Shown one piece after another: positions 21,863-31,999 of a DNA stretch of 64,000 bases (the stretch's first letter is position 1; each line of letters begins with the position of its first letter). The translations under genes and the position numbers were made by a program. This DNA comes from Rattus norvegicus (lineage: Eukaryota > Chordata > Mammalia > Rodentia > Muridae): NCBI RefSeq assembly GCF_036323735.1, contig NC_086026.1, positions 53,632,039 to 53,696,038 of the forward strand. The letters are read 5' to 3'. The notes below the pieces were generated by a model. That model was not told the origin of the DNA. It made no database searches and worked only from the letters and a program-made list of their open reading frames with translations.

Positions 21863-22081
21863 GTGGGGAGCACTCCTTCAAGGAGCCACAACAAACGTTC
21901 CATTGAATTGGAAGCTCAGATTCCTCCTGGCCACTTTGGGCTTCTAATGCCCTTAAACCTACAGGCTAAGAAAGGAATAACAGTGTTAGGAGGTGTGACT
22001 GATACATTGCCATCAGGAAATTTGAACTGCTTCTCCACAATGGGAGTAAGAAAGATTATGTTTGGAGTGCAGGGAATCTAA
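21863..22081 (+). pseudogene. ERVL dUTPase-like fragment
   Basis: A 72-codon open frame resembles the trimeric dUTPase core (a PPGHFGLL motif, then KKGITVLGGV), as expected downstream of pol in ERVL. It is followed by a stop, and the remaining dUTPase motifs were not found. Confidence 0.6.
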
Positions 22082-22426
22082 TAGGGCATCTCTTGGTGAC
22101 ATCTTATCAACCTGTGATTAAAGGCAATGGGAAACTACAATAACCTAGCCCAGGCAGGGTGACAAGCGACACAGATCCTTCAGGAATGAAGGTATGGATC
22201 ACTCCTCCAGAAAAAGTCAAGACCTGCTGAGGTGTTTGCTGACAGGGGAGGAAATACAGAATAGGTGGTTGAGGAAGGTAGTCTTAAATACCAGCTAAGA
22301 ACATTTGACCAGTTGCAGAAAGATTATAAGTGACAGGAGTGGTTCTGTCATATGTACTTGAATGGCTATCTGTGTTCTCTTTCCATCTCTATCATGTAAT
22401 GTAACATCAATTAAGAGACTATCCAT

Positions 22427-22534
22427 GGGGTTGGGGATTTAGCTCAGTGGTAGAGCGCTTGCCTAGGAAGCGCAAGGCCCTGGGTTCGATCCCCAGCTCC
22501 GAAAAAAAGAACCAAAAAAAAAAAAAAAAAAAAA
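22427..22534 (+). repeat. ID SINE with canonical B box
   Basis: Carries GGTTCGATCCC, a perfect Pol III B box, unlike the usual GGTTCGGTCCC; AAGAGACTATCCAT duplication. Confidence 0.95.
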
Positions 22535-22825
22535 AAGAGACTATCCATGGTTATCATGTTTGTTTGAGATACTAAGAGAATGTCCCTCATGGAACATGGA
22601 CCCCTATTCTAAAACTTAAAACCTTTGCGGCTGTATGAGTAATAGTTGCATCTATATTATTAACTGGAATCGTGGCCTGGTTAGATAGATAAAGCATTGG
22701 CAATTGTATGAGATGGTTACATCGTGTTTGGCATAATTATGACCTGGTTATTGTTTTCCTTTGAAAATTAAGCATGGCATAAACAAGGAGATATGACTGC
22801 GTCAAGCTGGCGAGGGGTGGGGTTG

Positions 22826-23375
22826 TGATGGCTTCTTTAGTCAACTTGACTATGTCTGGAATTAACTAAACCCCAACTGGCTGGGTTCACCTGTGAGGGA
22901 TTTTATTCTTAATAATTTGAAGTGGGTCGAAGGCAGGTTTCTCTGTGTAGTCCTGGCTGTCCTAGAACTCAGAAATCCACTTGCCTCGGTTTCCAATATG
23001 CTGGCATGAAAGGCCTTCCACACCACTGCTTCCCTCTTCTCCTGCTCATCATTCACAGAATTGAGGGTTAATCTTGACCCTCAGGGAAGATCCACCTTTA
23101 CTATAAGCTGTACCTTCTGCTGGCAGCTTATCATGGGCATGAAAGGAGGCAGCTTGCTCTTTGCCTGCCTGCACTCTCATTGGCAAGTTCATTCCTTCAT
23201 TAGCATTAGGGACTACTGCTTCAGGATTCCAGCATATACTGAAGACCATAGAAAACATCCAAGCACTGAACAACTGTTAGATTCTTGGACTTTCTGGTTA
23301 TAGACAGTCATTGGGACCACAGCCTGTAAGCCACTCTAATAAATTTCCTTTAGAGTCACATGCCAACATTGCATG
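22826..23375 (+). repeat. 3' LTR of the ERVL element (MT2/MLT2-like)
   Basis: Tagtcaacttgactatgtctg start, then tctgctggcagctt, attcttggactttctgg and a ctaataaatttcctt polyadenylation region. Interrupted by a B1. Confidence 0.7.
22922..23030 (-). repeat. B1 SINE inside the LTR
   Basis: Antisense B1 core, caggtttctctgtgtagtcc. Confidence 0.85.
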
Positions 23376-23978
23376 GCTCCTTGTTTTTTATAGGGTCTCA
23401 CTATGTAGCCATGACAGATTTGGAATTTACAGACATTCACCTGTCTCTGCCTCCGCCTCCTGAGTGTTGGTGTTAACTGGGTCTGACTGTGTCGTTCGGG
23501 CTGGTCTGGGACTTGCTACACAGCCAAGTTCATTACCTTTAACTGGAGACAGCTCTTCTCCTGCTCGCTCATCAGCTCCTAAGCTGCAGTCTCCAGCTTC
23601 CCCCTTCTCTTACTCATCATCACAGACTTCCTGGTTGATCTTGAACCTTAGATATGAGCACCAGAAAGGAGCTTCCTTGTCCAGCTCTCACTACCCCATG
23701 TTCATGACTGTGACCTACTGATTCCACTCCCTCCACCTTCCACACTGAAAGTCATCTACTCCCTACCCAACCATCTTCAATTCAAGTACTACTTCTGGCC
23801 ACCGATGCAGAGGCAAGATGGTCAAGAGTTCAAGACTGTCCTTGGCTAGAGACTTAAACATACAAAAGACTTTGGCATGGTGGCACATGCCTTTAATCCT
23901 AACTCTCAGGAGGCAGGCAGATCTCTGAATTTGAGGTCAAGTTCTAAGCTAGCAAGGGTCACATGGTAAAGCTGTCTG

Positions 23979-23981
<3 letters not shown>

Positions 23982-24009
<28 letters not shown>

Positions 24010-24010
24010 C
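23982..24010 (+). repeat. (GT)n microsatellite
   Basis: About 13 GT units, next to a B2/B3-like SINE at 24020-24155. Confidence 0.9.
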
Positions 24011-24359
24011 TCGTGTGCACTGGTGGGATGGCTCTGTGGGTAAGAGCACTTCCTGAGGACCTGGGTTTAATTCCCAGTACCCACACAGCAGCTCACATAT
24101 CAGATTCAGGAGATCGGACACCCTCACACAGACATAAATAGAACTAAATAAATCATTGAAAAACAAAAGAACACTTCTGCCCTTTTACCAGGTAAACCTC
24201 AGGAAAACTGACCTGAGGGTAGGAAGGTATTTACACAGGAGACTGCAACTAAAGTTAAAGAAATTGGGAAAATAAGGGTTCAGATAAAATTAACTTTCCT
24301 ACCTGTTCTGAAATAAAAGACCAGGCTAGCCTTAAATCATAGAGTTAAAAACAGCCTTG

Positions 24360-24454
24360 AGGGATTGGGGATTTTAGCTCAGTGGTAGAGCACTTGCCTA
24401 GCAAGCGCAAGGCCCTGGGTTCGGTCCCCAGCGCCGGAAAAAAAAAGAAAAATA
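24360..24454 (+). repeat. ID SINE
   Basis: Slightly mutated A-box region (gattttagctcagtgg). Confidence 0.93.
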
Positions 24455-24987
24455 AAAACCAGCCTTGAATTCCTGGCCCTCCGGACTGTTCCTTTTAAAT
24501 GCTGGCATCAGAGGCACATATTACCATGAATGACCTGGTTATTAAACAAATGTGTGTATGCGCACACACGCATTTGCTTCTACACTCATACCTCCCTTGC
24601 TCCCTCATGGACCCACCAACTCCCATCTCTCCCATCCCTCCTCGTCCCTCTTCAGCAGGAAGTAATCAGATCTGAATCAGTGCCCTTATACCCAAAGAGG
24701 CTCGGATGTTTGATTGGAACCCCTGCTTACCCTCTGCCCAAGCTAAGAACTCCCAATCGCTCTTCCCTCAACTCTGCTACAAGAAAACTCTGGGCTAACA
24801 TGTCATCTCTCCCTTTCTCCACATTCCCAGCTACCCAACCAGTTCGCCCTCTTTACCTTATATGGATACAATCCCAGCCCTAGCCAGTAAAAACCCCTTT
24901 GCTTTTAGCCCAGATGTGTGACTTCCGACCTTCACCTGTGAGATCAGTGAACTCACCCAAAAGCTGCCTTGCAACAAACCTATCTTT

Positions 24988-25143
24988 ATAGATATGTGAG
25001 TACACTGTAGCAGTCTTCAGACACACCAGAAGAGGGCATCAGATCCCACTATACATGGTTGTGAGCCACCATGCTGGGAATTGAACTCAGGACCTCTGGA
25101 AGAGCAGTCAGTGCTCTTAACCGCTGAGCCATCTCTCCAGCCC
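24988..25143 (-). repeat. B2 SINE
   Basis: Antisense B2, lacking part of the tail. Confidence 0.9.
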
Positions 25144-25192
25144 TCTTTATACTTCAGATGCAGCTTCAATTGGTTCATTTCATCCATGGAGA

Positions 25193-25255
25193 AACCTACC
25201 TACCTACCTACTACCTACCTCTACCTACCTACTACCTACCTCTCTACCACCTGCC
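25193..25255 (+). repeat. (CCTA)n degenerate repeat
   Basis: Mixed CCTA/CTAC/CTCT units. Confidence 0.85.
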
Positions 25256-25365
25256 AGCTTCCAGAACCTCTACTTTCATTCTTGGAGCTGAATCCCACTC
25301 CCCGTTTAGCCCCATCCTCAGAGATCACATGCACACACACAGACACAGGTGTTGCTGAAGGAATC

Positions 25366-25371
25366 TTTAAT
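25366..25371 (-). terminator. Foxr1: Foxr1 poly(A) signal
   Basis: ATTAAA on the minus strand, 17 nt past the stop codon; a common variant signal. Confidence 0.5.
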
Positions 25372-25387
25372 AGGGCATGGCTGATTC

Positions 25388-25422
25388 TTATTCTTGAAGG
25401 TCAAAGAGGAAGGGCATCACAT
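25388..25422 (-). CDS. Foxr1: Foxr1 coding exon 6
   Basis: Residues 286-296, DVMPFLFDLQE, then TAA. Acceptor CTTACAG. Confidence 0.9.
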
Positions 25423-26823
25423 CTGTAAGAGAGTTCAGAGGAGCTTGCAATCTTGACCTGCTGTCCCGGGTCTGCTATACTATCTCACGGAGCTTAAGGG
25501 TCCAACGCTACCTCTTTTGAAGCCTTTCTGCTCGTTACGGTAGAATCCTCTTAGCAGATAAACCCTCATACTTTTTACCCAGCTCGAACGCCATTGGGCC
25601 AGGATTCTGGGCTGTGAGCAGAGCCTGCAGCAACCTGTTTCCCTATTCCTTGTACACAAACTCTCACTCACAAACTCATCACTCCTGTTCTCCCTTTAGA
25701 TGTCTTTAGAGTCTGATTGAGGGAGGCACATCTAGCCTAGGGTCTGGGCCTCAGGTCCCCCACCCCTGGGCTCATGCACTTGACAAGGCTTCACACCTGG
25801 CTGGCTCATGCACTGCTGGATACTCTGCAGCCGAGTGGAAGCCAGGGTGCGGGCCTCCTCTGAAAATCGGCGATGTCCCTCCTCGGTCAACTTCCAGAGG
25901 CAGGATCGAGGCCGAGTGCTGGCCTCCCCCTGCTTACTGACCGGCACTTTCTCAAAGCTGTCTCGGAAACAGAGATTGTGACGAACTGTATTCTTCCAGG
26001 CTTCTGGAGCTGTCCGGAAAAAGGGGAAGTGCTCTCTGTGGACAGGGAGGAAGAGTAAAGAAAGGCATGGGGCCTCTGAAGAGGATGCACTGTGGTTCTT
26101 GTTCTTCCCCAGGGCCAAGAGTCTCAGCTTCCTCTCAGGGTAAAACAGGACAGACGGGTCTGGAGTTGCATTTTGCTGGACGAACCACAACTCAGCTTTT
26201 TTCTTTCTTTCAGTCCTTGAGACAGTCTAATGTAGCCCAGATGGACCTTGAACTCACTGGGTAGCTGTGGGTGACCTTAAACCCATGGCCTTCTTCCTAC
26301 CTCTGAATCCTGAGTGCTGGGATCACAGGCCTGTGCCACCATGCTAGGCTGAGGAATTCTTCTAAGGCTAGTTTACTGCCCCCAACTTCGGGCTCATCTT
26401 TGCCCCTCCCTCGAGGGCTGGTGATTTTGAAGGCAGGAACAAAGCAGAACCAATAACAGAATTAAATCACCCAAGGAAAAAAATAACCTGAGACACCGGG
26501 CTCTTTGCCTAATACCAGGGAAGGCCTCACACTCATGCACGACTATCAAAGCAAAATGTTAGCTGGTTGTGGCCCGCGCACCCCTAATTCTACCACCCAG
26601 GAGCAGCACACCCCTAGTTCCACCAACCCACCACACCAAAGAGGCAGAGGAGGTCAATCTCTGATGCTGAAGGCAACCTGGTTTACACAGTCAGTTCTAA
26701 AACAGCCACGGCTACACCCAGAAACCCTGTCACCTGGGAGGCAGTGGCAAGTAGGTCTCTGAGTTCAAGGCTAGCATAAAGTAAGACTCAGGCCAGCCTG
26801 AGCCGCAAAGTGATTCCTTGCCT

Positions 26824-26867
<44 letters not shown>

Positions 26868-28233
26868 CCTAATTTCAATGATAACACATACGCACACATA
26901 CAATGCAACTTCTCAGTGAGGCTTCCTTGACCCTTGGAGGTTACAGGGTTCTGTGCGGGGCAGGGCAGTCTAAGGGGCAGAGAGTGGGAGGTGTTGGGGA
27001 TACTGGGTTCTACTCTGGCTAATCTTTTGGGGCAGTGTGGGAAAAACTGCAACTTGACCCAGGAGAATTGGTATGTGAGGGAAGGCTGAATTTTAAGGGG
27101 TGAAGGGGTGGGAGTGGTTATGTTCTTGAACGTTGGGTAGGCATACATTTGCCTAGGGAAATAAAACCAGAAGGGAAAACAGTCAGCAGCCTAGGGCCAG
27201 GTTGGAAGTTATTAAACCCTGACCCTCCCCTTCCCCTCCTTCTAGGGCCCCCTGGGCACCTACCGAGTGAAGTTGTAGATCTGCTGCACGCTGAGGCCAC
27301 AGGGGGGACTGTTTCTGAGTGCCAAGGCAATGAGATGGAAGTAATGAAGAGGGGGGCGGGACCAGAGCCGCCCCTCTGGGCTGATGGCTTGCCGGAGCCT
27401 CCACCGATTCTGGAGTGGGGCCCTTGTGGGAAGGGATGGGAGAGCCACAGAGAAGCTGTCATCACGGTCCTTGGCCTCCTCCTCTTCTGTAGGCTAGAGG
27501 GGCACAGAGTAGGATCTGGTCCTGACTCCTCGGCCTCAGCTTCAACGTGCAGTGGCAGATAGGGGAGCGGTCTAGACTCCTTCTCCCCAGCCCAAGGGTA
27601 CAGGTCAGGTCTACACGTGTTCATCTTTTATTGGCCCTCAGATACCCAGCTGCTGATGTTTCTTTTTTTTTTTTTTTTTTTTTTTTGTTCTTTTTTTCGG
27701 AGCTGGGGACCGAACCCAGGGCCTTGCGCTTCCTAGGCAAGCGCTCTCCCACTGAGCTAAATCCCCAACCCCGCTGCTGATGTTTCAACCCTGTGCCCAC
27801 CCATCCATACCTCCTCCCAGATGCTAGGGGAAGAGGCAATGTGTTTCTCCTTCTGCTTCCTCTTCTGCTTGCGAGGAGGCGGTGGCTGCTGTGCTGGTAT
27901 CTCCGAGGCTTCGGAACAGCTGTCTTCCTCTTTCAGGGCTGACTGGGAGGCAGGTGGTGCGCTCGACGAGTCTTCCTTTTTGACCGCAACCTCCAGCTTG
28001 CCAGGAGGATACACGATGTTTGGGTTCACCCACATCCACAGATTGGGCTTAATGTCTGGGCCTGGGCAGGGGAATGGGAGATATCTCATAGTTCACTGGC
28101 TTTGGGGAGTAAGGTTCAGAAGATAGAATTCTGTCCACAGAACTCACTACTTACCATCTTTATCAGGGTTGGGTATTTTTTCCAAAGGCAGTTTTGGTGG
28201 TTCAACGATTCGGAGTCTGTATAGGGCAACTGG

Positions 28234-28305
<72 letters not shown>

Positions 28306-29393
28306 TCAGGAAAGGCAGTTTCGGTGGTTCGGTTCTTTGGAATCTGTATTTGGCAACTGGCAAAAAGAGAGTCAAGATATTCTAAAATTCCCACTGTTAC
28401 CCCAGGATCTGCGGCCTTGAAGATCTCTTGGGGTAGGTGTGGGCCAAGTCCAGGTAGTATGAGGTTATAGGGGCTGGTGTTCTTTACCTCTGACCTCAAG
28501 TTTCCTGCATTCTTTTCATACTCCACACATACTATACTATCCTTGAACAATCTCATGCCCATGGCTGTGAGTTACCATCCATAAATCCAAGGCTTCCAAA
28601 TCTGGCTACGTATCGGACTTCTCTGCTAGCTCTAAGGCAGAGATGCAGACTGGATGTTGTTGACAAGTACTTTAAACTCAGTTATCTCCTCTCTCTCCTG
28701 CTCCTCTTCCTTCACCCCTCCTCCACCCTCTCCCCACTCTGCTCCTTTTCCTCCTGACATCCCAGGCTGGCCTCAAACTTGCTATACCCCTGCCTCAGCC
28801 TCCCAGAATTACAGACTTCATGATTAGCATATTTTTAATTAAATCACATTTGCTTGGGCCAGCAAGATGGCGGCACATCAGGCACATCCTTCAGCCCTAT
28901 TCTTCAGCCCCTGCTCGGAAGTGTCATTCGTTATTTAGCCTGACCTTAGTAAATGGTGCGTTACTCCCTTAGACAGTCGGTATGACTGAAAGTAGAAGTC
29001 ACAGTCAGTGGCGTTCCTGTCTGTAGGTAGATCTGAGAGCCTTGGATTTACAGATGGTGACTTATGGCCATCAGTTAAAGGTCTCTGCACATGCAAATAA
29101 TACCCAAAAATAAATTCCTTGGTTGAGAAGATAGCTCAGAGCACTTGGGCATGACTTCAATCTATAGAACCAAATTAGAACAAAGACAACAGCCAGGCAT
29201 GGTGGCCTGTGCCTTTAATCTCAGTATTTAGGAGACACAGGCAGAAAGATCTCTATTGGAGTTCCAGGACAACTAGAGAACTAGAGCTATGTAGAGAGAC
29301 CCTGTATTAAATATACTACTACTAGTAGTAGTAGTAGTAGTAGTTGTTGTTGTTGTAGTAGTAGTAGTAGTAGAAGTAGTAGTAGTAGTAATA

Positions 29394-29427
<34 letters not shown>

Positions 29428-30174
29428 CCAGCCAGGCAGCGATAGCTCACACCTTTATTCCCAGCACTCAGGAGGCAGAGGCAAGCAAATCTCTGAGTTC
29501 CAGGCCAGCCTGGTCTACAGAGCCAATTCTAGGACAGCCAGGGTTACAGAGAAATCCCGTCTCCAAAAACCATAAAGAAAGAAAGAAAGGACGGAAGGAT
29601 GGAAGGAAGAAAACAAAACAAAAAACACAATTCATCAAGACAACAAAGCAGACAAACGCAGGCATAGCACACACCACACTGCCAAGGAGCCTGGTAAGAA
29701 TTCCCATTACAAACTGCAGTGTTTGGGGTTTTCTTTCTTTCTCAAGACTGGCTCTCTCTGTGTAGCCGTGGCTGTCCTGGTACTCCCTCTGTAGACCAGG
29801 CTGTCCTCGAACTCAAGAGAACCACCTGCTTCTGCCTCCCGAGTTTAAACTCCCCCACTGCGGGGTTTAAACTGCAGTGTCTTCACTGCACAAAATCTTT
29901 TGTTCTTTCTCTTTATAGGGTTGGCGGGGGAGGTCTTAAAGGCATGTACCGACACACCTGGCAAAATTTCTTTGTAAATATGCTGTTCTATTTACTTGTG
30001 TGAATGTTGGAGGGCACATGCCAGCATGCAGTGGTGGAAGTCAGAAGGCAGCTTGCCGAGAGTCCATTCTCTCCCTCATGGGAGCTCTGGTGACCACACT
30101 GAGGTCATCTGGTTTGACCGCAGACCCTTTTACCTGCCAAGCCATCTTGTCTGCCTTTACTGTCTTTATTGTGG

Positions 30175-30224
<50 letters not shown>

Positions 30225-30347
30225 TGGCATAGAGCATGATGTTTTTGTGTATATGTGTGTATATGGAGTATGCATGTTTGTTGTGGAAGCATCTCTGAGT
30301 GGCAGAACACCAATATGTATGGAATGTGTATGCAGGCACCTGTATGA

Positions 30348-30396
<49 letters not shown>

Positions 30397-31906
30397 AGAT
30401 ATATATCTATCTTAAATTACAGTTAATTTGAAGGGGCTGGCTCTCTCTGTCACTATATGAGACTCAGGTGGCACAAACCTTTTCATGCTAAGCATCTAGC
30501 TGCCCCTAGTTTTGTTTTTTTTTTGGGGGGTGGTTTTTTTAAGGAAGGTCTATCACTGAACCAGAAGTGCCCTCCACTCTTTTTTTTTGTTTGTTTTGGT
30601 TTTTTTTTTTTTTTGTTCTTTTTTTCGGAGCTGGGGACCGAACCCAGGGCCTTGCGCTTGCTAGGCAAGCGCTCTACCGCTGAGCCAAATCCCCAACCCT
30701 TGTGCCCTCCACTTTTAAATGCTGGGGTACAGGCACAGAAAGTCATGCCTAATTTTTGAGGCGCGTGCTGGGAATTTGAAATCAGAACCTCACAGTTAAG
30801 TGTTCCTTAACCACAGAGCCACTTGCCTGGTCCCCATGTTTTTGTTATGAAAAGAAGACGACTTAGGGCTAGGGTCAGTTCATCAGGAAAAGCCCTTGTT
30901 TGAGATGGCACACGCCTGGGTTCAATCTTCAACCACAAAACAGAGACAAAATATTGTGTAAGACTGTATTGAGATGGAGGGGGGTGTCTCGTCATGTAAT
31001 CCTGGCTGGCCTATAACTTGCTATGTAGACCAGGCTGGCATTGAATTCATAGACTCGTCTGCCTCTGACTGCTGGTGTAATACTGTGCCCAGCTTCGAAG
31101 GTTTATGACTTTACGACATCATCCTATGGTATGTGAGTGTCCAGTTGATGTATATTTGGATTGGATTGTGTTAAAATATTTGATTTATCCAGTATGGTGG
31201 TGCAGGGCTTTAATCCCAGTACTTGGGAGGCAGAGGCTGGTGGATCTCTGAGTTCAAGGCCAGTTCTAGGATTGCCAGGGATGCAATCACATACCAAGAA
31301 ACCCTGTCTTGAAGAACCAACCAACAACCAACCAACAAACGAACAAAAAAAGAGGCACAGGGGTTGGGGATTTAGCTCAGTGGTAGAGTGCTTGCCTAGC
31401 AAGCGCAAGGCCCTGGGTTCGGTCCCCAGCTCCGAAAAAAAGAAAAAAGAGGCACAATAACTTTGATTGATAAACCTGTCTGTAAGAGCACACACCTGTA
31501 ACCCCAGTAGTAGGAGTCGAGAGCAGGAAGATTGTGAATTTGGGGCACAAAAACTTATCTGACAATTTTGATGGACATAAAAACATAGTAAAGCCAAGGG
31601 GGTTTGTATAGGGTTATATAGTCCCAGCCCTTGCGAGTCTGAGGTGGAAGGATTACATTTGGAATGCAAAAATTGTACAGCACCTTTAGAGGATGTAAAA
31701 GCCTATTGGAGCCTATGAGATGGTTCAGTGAGTCACAGGGCTTGCTGTCTGGCCTGCCAATTTGAGTTTGACCTCAAAATAGAATGACCAGACTCCTATA
31801 GGATGTCCTGACTTTCACATGTGTCCTATGGTAAGATCTCCGTCATACAGTGAGACCCGGTCTCAAAACAACAAAAGAAAATGTTAGGGCATTGTGTCTG
31901 TCTCTG

Positions 31907-31999
<93 letters not shown>

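Larger units (their letters stand above)
16050..23380 (+). mobile_element. Decayed ERVL-class (class III) endogenous retrovirus
   Basis: Order on the plus strand: an LTR start near 16050, gag/leader-like sequence to about 18430, protease and RT/RNase H remnants from about 19430 to 21620, a dUTPase-like fragment near 21880-22080, then an MT2/MLT2-like LTR at 22826-23375. A dUTPase after pol is characteristic of the ERVL group. The frames are broken by stops and shifts and interrupted by an LTR-like repeat, several IDs, two B2s and B1s. Integrase is not recognisable, and I saw no env (ERVL lacks it). It is an old, non-coding fossil. Confidence 0.75.

Noticed and set aside
22427..22534. tRNA-like sequence with A and B boxes
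   Set aside because: The tRNA-Ala-like part belongs to an ID SINE with A-tail and target-site duplication; not a tRNA gene.
25732..25796. Extension of Foxr1 exon 5 past QPG into VKPCQVHEP
   Set aside because: This is intron read-through after the GT donor at 25796; the next exon restores the conserved VMPFLFDL ending.
27149..27562. 137-codon plus-strand frame
   Set aside because: Antisense shadow of Foxr1 exon 4 and its flanking intron; no family match and no splice logic.
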